A stretch of 64,000 nt of DNA. Origin: Neobacillus sp. SuZ13. GTDB lineage: Bacteria > Bacillota > Bacilli > Bacillales > Cytobacillaceae. The notes beneath the pieces are model-generated. The model searched no databases, was not told the origin of the DNA, and was given only the letters and a program-made list of their open reading frames with translations. Below, one piece after another: positions 8,261-15,769 of this stretch. Location of the stretch: positions 4,983,501-5,047,500 of the forward strand of contig NZ_CP126107.1 of NCBI RefSeq assembly GCF_030123365.1. The letters run 5' to 3'. The position numbers and the translations under genes were made by a program. The stretch's first letter is position 1, and every line of letters begins with the position of its first letter.

Positions 8261-9043
8261 ATGTTAACAAAATTAGAAGCATTTATTCTTGGGATTATTC
8301 AAGGGTTAACGGAATTCTTACCGATTAGCAGTACAGGCCATCTTTATTTAGGAAGAAATTTATTCGGACTTCAAGAAGCCGGGCTTATGCTGGATACCAT
8401 GCTTCATGTCGGAACATTGCTGGCTGTTTTTGTTTTTTACAAGGATGAATTTATTAAAATCATTAAAAATCCGTTTAGCAAGTTAACCTTTTTGTTGATC
8501 GTTGGGACGATCCCAGCGGTAATCTTTGGACTTGCGTTTAAAGATTACATCGATGAAATTTCGAAAACCGGAGTGACGATTGGCTGGGAGTTTTTAATTA
8601 CGGGTATTTTCTTGTGGGTTGCTGATTCAGTAAAAAATGGATATAAAAAGATGGATGATATCAGTTATAAGGATGCCCTAATTATTGGTACTTTCCAGGC
8701 CGTCGCAATTATGCCAGCGATCTCTCGTTCAGGGATGACGATCGTTGCGGCACTTTGGCGAAAATTAGACCGCGAAACAGCTGCGTATTTTTCCTTCTTA
8801 TTATCCACTCCTGCAATTGTAGGTGCGATTGTCTTGCAAACGAAGGATTTACTTGAAGGTCAAGGGGAAGAAATCTCCCTATCGGCATTGCTCGTTGGGA
8901 TTGCCGCCTCTGCAGTGTTTGGATATGTTGCGGTTAAGTGGATGATTGGCTATTTGAAGAATCACTCATTAAAACCGTTTGCTATTTATGTTTGGGCATT
9001 AGGGGTACTCGTACTATTTTTCCAATTTACAGGTAAATTCTAA
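8261..9043 (+). CDS. uppP: Undecaprenyl-diphosphatase
   Basis: 260-residue membrane phosphatase (BacA/UppP family) that converts undecaprenyl pyrophosphate to the monophosphate lipid carrier for cell-wall synthesis; it also confers bacitracin tolerance. Both catalytic motifs are seen: GLTEFLPISSTGH near the N-terminus and PAISRSGMT in the second half. About eight membrane helices are predicted. The ATG at 8261 is chosen over an in-frame GTG at 8249 because GAGGG sits 5 nt upstream of it and overlaps the GTG. Bacilli often have two or three UppP paralogues; which one this is cannot be settled here. The gene is followed by a strong bidirectional terminator. Confidence 0.92.
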   Translation: MLTKLEAFILGIIQGLTEFLPISSTGHLYLGRNLFGLQEAGLMLDTMLHVGTLLAVFVFYKDEFIKIIKNPFSKLTFLLIVGTIPAVIFGLAFKDYIDEISKTGVTIGWEFLITGIFLWVADSVKNGYKKMDDISYKDALIIGTFQAVAIMPAISRSGMTIVAALWRKLDRETAAYFSFLLSTPAIVGAIVLQTKDLLEGQGEEISLSALLVGIAASAVFGYVAVKWMIGYLKNHSLKPFAIYVWALGVLVLFFQFTGKF

Positions 9044-9046
9044 AAA

Positions 9047-9078
9047 AGCGGCTCGATGCACTCGAGCCGCTCTTTTTT
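9047..9078. terminator. Bidirectional terminator between convergent uppP and azoreductase
   Basis: AGCGGCTCGA (9047-9056) pairs perfectly with TCGAGCCGCT (9062-9071), flanked by an A-run and a T-run. Confidence 0.9.
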
Positions 9079-9740
9079 TACAATGAAACAGGTAATTTTG
9101 CCATTTCTCTGGCCGCTTCTGCTGCTTGTTCTTTCGCTTTTGCCATAATTTCAGGAATTTGTTTTGGAAAATGGTCCATTCCTTCTGCATAAATGGTTTC
9201 CATTAAATCAAAGCCGAGGAATTCAAGTGCTTTGCTTAAATAACGATCGCCCATCTCAAAATCGACCATCTTACCAGTGGAGTAAATGCCTCCGCGGGTT
9301 TGAATGTGAATTGCCTTTCTGCCAGTAAGGAGACCCTCTGCCCCATGTTCAGAGTAAGTAAATGTTTTCCCGGCAATAAATAAACAATCCATGAAGGATT
9401 TCAAAATGGCTGGTGCACCAAGATTCCAGATTGGGGTGACGAACACATAGTATTCTGCAGCTATAAACCGGTCAGCAAGGGCATGCATTTTTTCAAGTTT
9501 GGTCCTCTCATCTTCGGAAAGTTGTTCTTTTGTATAGCCCATAAACGATAATTTTGCACGTGCATATAATAAATCCATGTCTATTTCAGGGATATCCATG
9601 CTATATAAGTGCATATGTTCAATTTCCACATCTGGCTGTTCCTTTTTGAACTCCTCTAAAAATACTTCCCCGATTTGCATCCCTTTTGAAAGTTTTATAT
9701 CATTCTTTGGATTTGCCGTAATATATAGAAGCTTCGACAT
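9078..9740 (-). CDS. azoR: FMN-dependent NADH:azoreductase / quinone reductase
   Basis: 220-residue flavodoxin-fold oxidoreductase. It starts with the FMN-phosphate region LLYITANPKNDIKLSKGMQIG and carries the AzoR-type segment PIWNLGAPAILKSFMD, then IHIQTRGGIYSTG. Family enzymes use NADH and FMN to reduce azo compounds and quinones in two-electron steps, protecting against quinone and electrophile stress. SD AAAGGGGAT precedes the ATG. Isolated gene, convergent with uppP. Physiological substrate unknown; other AzoR paralogues usually exist in bacilli. Confidence 0.85.
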   Translation of the reverse strand: MSKLLYITANPKNDIKLSKGMQIGEVFLEEFKKEQPDVEIEHMHLYSMDIPEIDMDLLYARAKLSFMGYTKEQLSEDERTKLEKMHALADRFIAAEYYVFVTPIWNLGAPAILKSFMDCLFIAGKTFTYSEHGAEGLLTGRKAIHIQTRGGIYSTGKMVDFEMGDRYLSKALEFLGFDLMETIYAEGMDHFPKQIPEIMAKAKEQAAEAAREMAKLPVSL

Positions 9741-9892
9741 ATAGATCCCCTTTCCTTACCCTACAATATTTTCTTCTATTTCTATAGTACAATAAACTTC
9801 TTTGCTCACGAATGAACAATCCGTGAAATTTATGAATTTAATGTGAAAACTGCCTGCTTAATTGAACAAATCTTGACAATTCCAAACAAAAC

Positions 9893-9938
9893 TTAACGAA
9901 AATTAACAATACTTAACAAAAGTCACTTTTAGTATGCT
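9893..9938 (+). promoter_or_regulatory. Phased TTAAC repeats in the tup operon leader
   Basis: TTAAC occurs at 9893, 9903 and 9913, exactly 10 bp apart, in an AACAAA-rich stretch that ends at a possible -10 (TATGCT, 9933-9938). Helical phasing suggests a binding site on one face of the DNA, perhaps for the HTH-PBP regulator encoded next. No clear -35 is placed at the standard distance. Confidence 0.35.
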
Positions 9939-9980
9939 ATTCTTTTTATAAAATAAAAAATGGAAAAAGGAGGGTGTCTT

Positions 9981-10928
9981 ATGGAAGAAAAAGCTTATAC
10001 TCCCGATGAGGTGGCCCAACTCTTTCAAATCTCAAAACATACGGTTTATGAGCTAATTAAGAGAGGTGAACTCCAGGCATTCAAGATTGGCAACAAAATG
10101 AGAATTGAACATGCAGAGCTTGAAAGATTTAAAAACAATACAAAAGCTCCTGCTAAAAAAAATCCAACAGAACCAACTGGGGCACCCAGTAATCCGGCCC
10201 CATCAATCCGACTATCTGGCAGTCACGATTTTCTCGTTGAACATTTCGCGAAACAAGCAGCAACTACCTTAAACTTGCAAATTCAGCCATCCTACATTGG
10301 CAGCCTCGAAGGGTTAATGATGTTATACCGGGGTCAATGTGATGTTGCTGCGATACATCTTTTGGATCCAAACTCACAAGAATATAACTTACCATTTATC
10401 CATCAATTGTTTATTTATGAATCCATTCTCGTGCTTAGATTGGCAGCAAGACAGCAAGGCTTTATTGTCGCGAATGGCAACCCGAAAAACATTCAGGATT
10501 TTCCTGACTTAACGAGAAGTGATGTTCAATTTGTAAATCGCCAAAAAGGAGCAGGTACACGTTTCTTACTAGACTCAAAGCTTTCTAGTTACGGCATTGA
10601 TCCTAGTAAAATCAATGGCTATAGTACGGAAGAATGGAACCATTTATCTGCCGCTTCCTATATAAGCAGGGGCATGGCAGATACAGCCTTTGGAATTCAG
10701 TCGGCTGCCAGCCATTTAGGACTGGACTTTATCCCTGTCGCTAAAGAAAATTTTGATTTGGTTTTCCGCTTTACCGCTGAAAATAAACAAAGCTTAACAG
10801 ACCTCATTCAGTATTTACAATCAACTAGTTTCAAAGATAGTTTAACGAATCTAGAAGGATACGATATTTCTGAATTAGGTAAAATCACTTATCAAACTAG
10901 TCAAACGGAGGATACAACCACATGTTAA
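9981..10928 (+). CDS. HTH (excisionase/MerR-like) plus periplasmic-binding-domain one-component regulator
   Basis: 315-residue cytoplasmic protein. Residues about 5-55 form a winged helix of the excisionase type (YTPDEVAQLFQISKHTVYELIKRG). After a Pro/Ala/Lys linker the rest is a PBP-like substrate-binding domain related to molybdate- and tungstate-binding proteins, with no signal peptide. Such fusions sense an oxyanion inside the cell and regulate the linked transporter. Here it is the first gene of the tup operon and overlaps tupA by seven bases. ATG 9981 is chosen because AAAGGAGGG precedes it; an upstream ATG at 9960 would overlap that SD. Tungstate or molybdate as ligand is inferred from the neighbours. 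Confidence 0.78.
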   Translation: MEEKAYTPDEVAQLFQISKHTVYELIKRGELQAFKIGNKMRIEHAELERFKNNTKAPAKKNPTEPTGAPSNPAPSIRLSGSHDFLVEHFAKQAATTLNLQIQPSYIGSLEGLMMLYRGQCDVAAIHLLDPNSQEYNLPFIHQLFIYESILVLRLAARQQGFIVANGNPKNIQDFPDLTRSDVQFVNRQKGAGTRFLLDSKLSSYGIDPSKINGYSTEEWNHLSAASYISRGMADTAFGIQSAASHLGLDFIPVAKENFDLVFRFTAENKQSLTDLIQYLQSTSFKDSLTNLEGYDISELGKITYQTSQTEDTTTC

Positions 10929-11788
10929 AAAATCGTTATCTTTCTTTCTTATTCGCGATGATACTATTAGTTTTAGCAGCCTGCGGAAATGCTGCCTCAA
11001 AAGATTCAGCAGAAAAAGTAAAAAAAGAAGAACCTAAAGCTGCACCAACTGAAATGATTCTAGCAACAACTACAAGCACACAGGACAGCGGCTTACTTGA
11101 CGAAATCATTCCTATGTTCGAAAAAGAAAATAACGTAAAAGTTAAAACAATTGCCGTAGGGACTGGACAAGCATTAGAAATGGGGACAAAAGGGGAAGCA
11201 GATGCCCTTCTAGTTCATGCTCCAGCAGCTGAAAAAGCAGTGGTCGATGCAGGCGATGCGATTAACTATAAACGCGTCATGTACAATGATTTTATTTTAG
11301 TAGGACCAAAGGAAAATCCAGCTGGCGTTAGCGGTGATAACATCAACGCGGCTTTCAAAAAATTAGCTGAATCTAAAGCTACGTTTGTTTCTCGCGGTGA
11401 TGATTCTGGTACACACAAGAAAGAACTTGGAATTTGGGATGCAAATGCCATTAAACCTGCTGGCGAATGGTATGTGTCAACAGGACAAGGGATGGGTCAA
11501 ACCTTACAAGTAGCCGCAGAGAAAAAAGGTTATGTCTTAACCGACCGCGCTACATGGCTTGCCCAAGAGAAAAATTTAGACACCCTTCAAATCGTCGTTG
11601 AAGGCGGCAAGGATTTAATGAACATCTATCATGTAATGCAAGTAAATCCAGAAAAACATGATAAAATTAATAGCAAAGATGCTGAAAAATTTGTAGAATT
11701 TATGGTAGATCCGAAAACCCAAGATGTGATTGAAGAATTCGGTAAGAAAGAATTTGGCCAATCCTTATTCAAAAAATATACAGAGTAG
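10922..11788 (+). CDS. tupA: Tungstate ABC transporter substrate-binding lipoprotein
   Basis: 288-residue extracytoplasmic binding protein with a lipoprotein signal (LVLAAC, lipidated C21). It carries TupA hallmarks: ILATTTSTQDSGLLDEIIP at the start of the mature domain and VGTGQALEMGTKGEADALLVHAP, then SRGDDSGTHKKEL. TupA proteins bind tungstate with very high selectivity over molybdate and sulphate. The gene follows the regulator with a seven-base overlap and is followed by permease and ATPase genes, a complete TupABC set. Tungstate rather than molybdate is favoured by the TTTST motif. Tungstate use implies a tungsten enzyme elsewhere, which I cannot see here. Confidence 0.87.
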   Translation: MLKNRYLSFLFAMILLVLAACGNAASKDSAEKVKKEEPKAAPTEMILATTTSTQDSGLLDEIIPMFEKENNVKVKTIAVGTGQALEMGTKGEADALLVHAPAAEKAVVDAGDAINYKRVMYNDFILVGPKENPAGVSGDNINAAFKKLAESKATFVSRGDDSGTHKKELGIWDANAIKPAGEWYVSTGQGMGQTLQVAAEKKGYVLTDRATWLAQEKNLDTLQIVVEGGKDLMNIYHVMQVNPEKHDKINSKDAEKFVEFMVDPKTQDVIEEFGKKEFGQSLFKKYTE

Positions 11789-11792
11789 TTGA

Positions 11793-11826
11793 CATGGAGG
11801 CCCTTTTACAAGGGTCCTTCTGTTTT
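11793..11826 (+). terminator. Possible attenuating hairpin between tupA and tupB
   Basis: An imperfect stem (GGCCCTT with AAGGGTCC) followed by a short T-rich tract. It could lower downstream expression relative to the binding protein, which is usually needed in excess. Weak prediction. Confidence 0.35.
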
Positions 11827-11858
11827 TGCAGCTAAAGCTAAACCTGGAGGCACTTGAG

Positions 11859-12557
11859 ATGGAATTACTCATTGATGGACTAAAAAAAGCAATTGACATG
11901 ATCCTTTCTGGTGAGCCCGAAGTATTAGCGATTACTTGGCTGACGCTAAAAGTTTGTCTATGTTCCATTCTGATTAGTACCCTGATCGGATTGCCGCTAG
12001 GTATATTTCTTGGATTAACTAGATTCAGAGGGCGCAGAGTTCTATTGCTGTTCATCAATATTGGATTAGGGCTGCCACCCGTCGTTGCCGGCCTTTGGAT
12101 TACGATGCTGTTATGGCGCTCAGGCCCATTAGGCGACCTCACACTGCTCTATTCACCTACAGCGATTGTTATGGCTCAGGTGCTCGTCAGCTTGCCCATC
12201 GTCACAAGCTTGACCTGTTCCGCTTTTCAACAAATCAGTGAAAAAATGCTCCTCCAGATTAAAGCACTTGGCGCAACAAAACTGCAAACCCTAATGATTC
12301 TCATCAAACAATTAAAAATTGCGATATTGGCGGCGGTTATGGCTGGCTTTGGCCGGGTCATTGCTGAGGTTGGTGCCGCGATGATGGTCGGTGGTAATAT
12401 TCAAGGGGACACGCGCATTTTAACAACAACGATTGTGATGGAGGTTTCAAAAGGAAACTTCGATATTGCCTTAGCACTATCGTTTATTTTATTATCGGTT
12501 GCCCTCTTAATTACAGCAGCATTAACCTACTTACAGCAAAGGAAGCGAATATCATGA
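11859..12557 (+). CDS. tupB: Tungstate ABC transporter permease
   Basis: 232-residue inner-membrane protein of the molybdate/tungstate permease family with about five to six helices. The EAA-type coupling loop is seen around IKALGATKLQTLMILIKQL, and the segment GFGRVIAEVGAAMMVGGNI is typical of TupB. ATG 11859 has GGAGG nine bases upstream; a longer frame to 11826 lacks an SD. It shares ATGA with tupC. It works with TupA and TupC to import tungstate. Confidence 0.87.
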   Translation: MELLIDGLKKAIDMILSGEPEVLAITWLTLKVCLCSILISTLIGLPLGIFLGLTRFRGRRVLLLFINIGLGLPPVVAGLWITMLLWRSGPLGDLTLLYSPTAIVMAQVLVSLPIVTSLTCSAFQQISEKMLLQIKALGATKLQTLMILIKQLKIAILAAVMAGFGRVIAEVGAAMMVGGNIQGDTRILTTTIVMEVSKGNFDIALALSFILLSVALLITAALTYLQQRKRIS

Positions 12558-13297
12558 GCCCGTTACTCGAGTTGAAAAATCTTACCTATCAAGCGCAAAG
12601 TAAAACGATTCTTGATATTCCTAACTTCCAGATTGGGACGGGAGAATTCCTTGGCATTATGGGACCAAATGGCGCTGGAAAAAGTACGCTGCTTAAATTG
12701 CTGGCCTTTCTAGATCAACAAACAAGTGGCGACCTTTTTTACCGAGGACAAGCAGTTCCGCAGGGAAATGCTCCGCTGGAATTACGGAGGAAATTCTCGA
12801 TTGCCCTTCAGCAATCCTTACTATTAGACGGAACGGTTTTTCAAAACATTGCGATTGGTTTAACCTTACGGAAGGTACCTAAATCGATTATTAAAGAAAA
12901 AGTGGAACAATGGATGGACTTGTTTGGAGTTAGTCATCTTGCGAAAAAAAATGCCCTCTATTTATCAGGCGGTGAAGCACAACGGGTCAACCTAGCACGG
13001 GCAATGATTGTAGAACCGGAAATTTTGTTTCTGGATGAACCTTTTTCTGCATTAGACTTTCCAACGAAAATTAAATTGATGGAGGATTTTAAGGGAATTA
13101 TCGAAGCTGCACAAACCACCGCAGTGTTTGTCAGCCATGATTTGATGGAGATTAACTATCTTACCAACCGGTTGGCGATTATTGTTAATGGGGAAGTGAA
13201 GCAAGTAGGACCAACGCAGCGTGTTCTAGAACAACCCAATTCCTCCACTGCTCCCTTTTTAAACGAATGGAAAAAGTTTTACCCTGTTGCCCGTTAA
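12554..13297 (+). CDS. tupC: Tungstate ABC transporter ATP-binding protein
   Basis: 247-residue ATPase: Walker A GPNGAGKST, signature LSGGEAQRVNLARAM, Walker B ILFLDEPFSALD and H-loop AVFVSHDLMEI. Its start overlaps tupB by four bases, so the two are translationally coupled. It energises import through TupB. No C-terminal TOBE/Mop domain is present (the protein ends about 25 residues after VNGEVKQVG), as expected for the shorter TupC group compared with ModC. Confidence 0.87.
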   Translation: MSPLLELKNLTYQAQSKTILDIPNFQIGTGEFLGIMGPNGAGKSTLLKLLAFLDQQTSGDLFYRGQAVPQGNAPLELRRKFSIALQQSLLLDGTVFQNIAIGLTLRKVPKSIIKEKVEQWMDLFGVSHLAKKNALYLSGGEAQRVNLARAMIVEPEILFLDEPFSALDFPTKIKLMEDFKGIIEAAQTTAVFVSHDLMEINYLTNRLAIIVNGEVKQVGPTQRVLEQPNSSTAPFLNEWKKFYPVAR

Positions 13298-13316
13298 TAA
13301 AAGTGGGAAATCCACA

Positions 13317-13347
13317 AAAGGCCCCTGCATGATGCAGAGGCCTTTTT
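13317..13347. terminator. Terminator between tupC and the convergent histidine kinase gene
   Basis: AAAAGGCC-CTGCAT pairs with TGCAG-GGCCTTTTT over about 12 bp with a short loop; poly-A and poly-T flanks suggest bidirectional use. Confidence 0.85.
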
Positions 13348-13357
13348 ATGGTTTGTG

Positions 13358-14731
13358 CTAATCTTCTTGCGGAAACCACAAGGTAACGCCCGTTCCCTTA
13401 TTCAGCCTGCTTTTTACTTTAATGACACCTTTATGCGCATCCATTAAAGCTTTGACAATCGAGAGCCCAATCCCTACCCCTCCGGTTTTACGATCACGTG
13501 ATTTATCACCACGATAGAAACGTTCGAAGATATGCGGAATATCATCTTCTGCCATTCCTGAACCTTCATCTTGGATGCAAAAGCCGACATAGCCGTCCAT
13601 TTCCGTTTTTACTGAAAGGGTGACATTTTTTCCTTCCGGTGTATACTTTAGGGCATTATTAAGGATGTTAGATAAGATTTGCATTAAGCGATCCTTGTCT
13701 GCTTCAAATAATTCGTCCTCGGCAGGTTGGATGATTTGAAGATAAACGCCCTTTTCTTTAAACAAGGGCAAGAACATCTCATATAAAGCCGCCAACACAC
13801 TTCCTGCATCTAATTCAATTTTCTCCAGCCTCATCTGCGGATTTTCAGCTGCAAGCAATTTTTCTAATTCATTAACCAGTCTAACTAAGCGCATTAATTC
13901 TTCATGTGTGGTCTGTAACCGCTGCGGTGTCGGCTCCCAAATCCCGTCCTGAAATGCTTCGATTTGGCTTCTCAAAGTCGCAAGCGGTGTACGGAGTTCA
14001 TGGGCCAAATCACCGGTAAAATGCTTTCTTAGGTTTTCTTCTTTTGCTAACGACACCGCCAGATTATTAAAGGAGATTGCAATATCCTTTACCTCGGTTG
14101 GCAATCCCGATAATGGAATCCGAATATCAAGATTATGATGCTGCAGTTCATTTGCCGCAAACGATAACTTTTGTAACCCTGAGGTGAGCTTTTTTGAAAA
14201 CAGCATACTAAAAACAATCGCTAACACAATCGTCAAGCAAACGGCTGCATAAATGTATAATTGAATCGTTTGGATAAACGTATTTTCATCATCAATCAAC
14301 CCCTTTGGATAAATAGCGACAAGTTTTCCAATAACCTGATTATTTACCCTCAGCGTATAGGTCATAGAATGCCACTCTTCCCCATTTGGAGCAGGTTCTG
14401 TTAACCCGAAGCTGTTGAGCATGCCGCGGATGTTGGATGAATCCATTTGCAATTGGCCTAAGTGGTCATACAGTTGGAAATACAGCTGCTCGGTCATAGC
14501 ATGTTCATGCAAGAGGCCAAATACGGGATCGCTGGTAAAGTGGCCATTTTTTTTATAATCCTTTTCAATTTCCGTAATAATTCGGTCAATCTTTTTTTCC
14601 CGATTTCGATCCAAGTAGCTGTTAAAACTTTCCTCAAATCCATATTGGATAAAAAAGCTAACAATGACGATCGCAATCATCGAGATAAGTAGTAAGTAAA
14701 AAAGAATCTTAGACCGGAGCGTTTGCAGCAT
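13358..14731 (-). CDS. Two-component sensor histidine kinase
   Basis: 457-residue membrane kinase. A first helix at about residues 10-30, an extracellular region of about 130 residues and a second helix at about 155-180 are followed by a HAMP domain, the HisKA H-box (GDLAHELRTPLATL) and an HATPase domain (N-box NILNNALKY, DEGSGMAEDD, ERFYRGDKSRDRKTGGVGIGLSIV). It overlaps the response-regulator gene by 23 bases and will phosphorylate that protein. The overall build is BaeS-like, but the extracellular domain does not tell me the signal. Convergent with the tup operon. Confidence 0.88.
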   Translation of the reverse strand: MLQTLRSKILFYLLLISMIAIVIVSFFIQYGFEESFNSYLDRNREKKIDRIITEIEKDYKKNGHFTSDPVFGLLHEHAMTEQLYFQLYDHLGQLQMDSSNIRGMLNSFGLTEPAPNGEEWHSMTYTLRVNNQVIGKLVAIYPKGLIDDENTFIQTIQLYIYAAVCLTIVLAIVFSMLFSKKLTSGLQKLSFAANELQHHNLDIRIPLSGLPTEVKDIAISFNNLAVSLAKEENLRKHFTGDLAHELRTPLATLRSQIEAFQDGIWEPTPQRLQTTHEELMRLVRLVNELEKLLAAENPQMRLEKIELDAGSVLAALYEMFLPLFKEKGVYLQIIQPAEDELFEADKDRLMQILSNILNNALKYTPEGKNVTLSVKTEMDGYVGFCIQDEGSGMAEDDIPHIFERFYRGDKSRDRKTGGVGIGLSIVKALMDAHKGVIKVKSRLNKGTGVTLWFPQED

Positions 14732-15419
14732 CTAATACCCCTCCAAATTTGTAGCCCATTCCGAAAACAGTCACGATAAAATCTGGCTGTCGTGAATCTC
14801 GTTCGATTTTCTTCCGGAGGTTTTTGATATGGGTATCAACACTGCGTTCATAGCCTTCATAATACATGCCTTCATCCTGTATCTTTTCGAGCAAATCCAT
14901 CCGGCTGTATACCCGGCCTGGATTCACCGCCATATTAGTTAGTAGCTTGTATTCGATTGGTGTTAAAGTAATCGAGTCTCCGTTTGCGGTCACGTCTTTT
15001 TTTATTAAGTCGATGACCAGCTTTTTGCGATTGAATTCAAGTCGTTCCACTTTCTCTGTCTTTTTTACACGTCTTAAAATTGCTTGCACGCGTACAACGA
15101 CTTCGCGCGGGCTAAACGGTTTTGTTAAATAATCATCCGCCCCCATTACAATTCCGTTGATCCGGTCATCTTCTGCTGATTTGGCTGTCAACATGAGAAT
15201 CGGCACATCTGACTCTTTTCGCACGAGACGGCAGACTTCTTCACCAGAAATGTCCGGCAGCATTAAATCTAATATAATTAAGTCGGGGGTTACTGTTTTT
15301 ACTTTTTTCAACGCATCAATTCCATTATCGGCGCTATGAATTTCATAACCTTCTCTTACTAAATAGGCTTCAAGAACTTCTATAATTCTACGTTCATCAT
15401 CTACTAATAGTATTTTCAC
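14709..15419 (-). CDS. OmpR/PhoB-family response regulator
   Basis: 236-residue regulator: receiver domain with the acidic pocket (VDDE), phospho-acceptor D51 in LIILDLMLPD, conserved Thr (MLTAKS) and Lys (YLTKPFSP), then a winged-helix DNA-binding domain (LTPIEYKLLTNMAVNPGRVYSR and VDTHIKNLRKKIE). A GTG start at 15419 is chosen: GGGGAG lies eight bases upstream and the product begins MKILLVDDE, as in the family. An in-frame ATG at 15437 lies within the SD region. Operon with the kinase. The divergent 15480-15769 region may hold its operator. Targets unknown. Confidence 0.88.
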   Translation of the reverse strand: MKILLVDDERRIIEVLEAYLVREGYEIHSADNGIDALKKVKTVTPDLIILDLMLPDISGEEVCRLVRKESDVPILMLTAKSAEDDRINGIVMGADDYLTKPFSPREVVVRVQAILRRVKKTEKVERLEFNRKKLVIDLIKKDVTANGDSITLTPIEYKLLTNMAVNPGRVYSRMDLLEKIQDEGMYYEGYERSVDTHIKNLRKKIERDSRQPDFIVTVFGMGYKFGGVLDAANAPV

Positions 15420-15522
15420 TTTTACCACTCCCCACATATTAAATATATCATTTCGAGTCTGTGATGTTTGTAACTTCACAAATTCACCACAAGTTCTTCA
15501 TAACATCTTCAATTTTTCTTTG

Positions 15523-15695
15523 TAAGATGGGGGTGTAGTTAGGAAGAGGCGATTACTAGAAGGACTCCCAAGTTTGTAGTGATCGCCTCTTTGATGAAGT
15601 ACATGGTTCAAAGCCATCTTACTCATCCCAAATTTTACCTCTCTTTTTTATATAGTTCGGGCGTCCCAACGGTGGGGCGCCTCCTTTTTTTATTT
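15523..15695 (+). ncRNA. Candidate small RNA with C-rich loop and its own terminator
   Basis: A 14-bp stem with one G-U pair (15545-15558 with 15577-15590) carries an 18-nt loop containing ACTCCC. Downstream, GGCGTCCC pairs with GGGGCGCC around AACGGT (about 15659-15682) and runs into seven T, a good plus-strand terminator with no ORF before it. A weak promoter (ATAACA 15500-15505, 17 bp, TAAGAT 15523-15528) could start it. The exposed CUCCC is complementary to SD sequences, so a trans-acting regulator is possible. It could instead be a leader of the kinase gene at 15770. I cannot match it to a named family with confidence. Confidence 0.4.
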
Positions 15696-15769
15696 AAAAA
15701 ATTTGCTACAATATGAAGCTCTTTTAATACAAACGTTATAGTATGCTATAGGAGTGAGGTGTCGTTTTT

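Noticed and set aside
15460-15480. TGTGA-N11-TCACA palindrome near the response-regulator promoter as a Crp-like site
   Set aside because: Bacilli do not use a cAMP-Crp of this specificity; OmpR-type regulators usually bind direct repeats. Too little evidence to call an operator.
15659-15695. T-box riboswitch upstream of the kinase gene
   Set aside because: No specifier loop and no TGGNACCGCG antiterminator element; the downstream gene is not an amino-acid or aminoacyl-tRNA gene.
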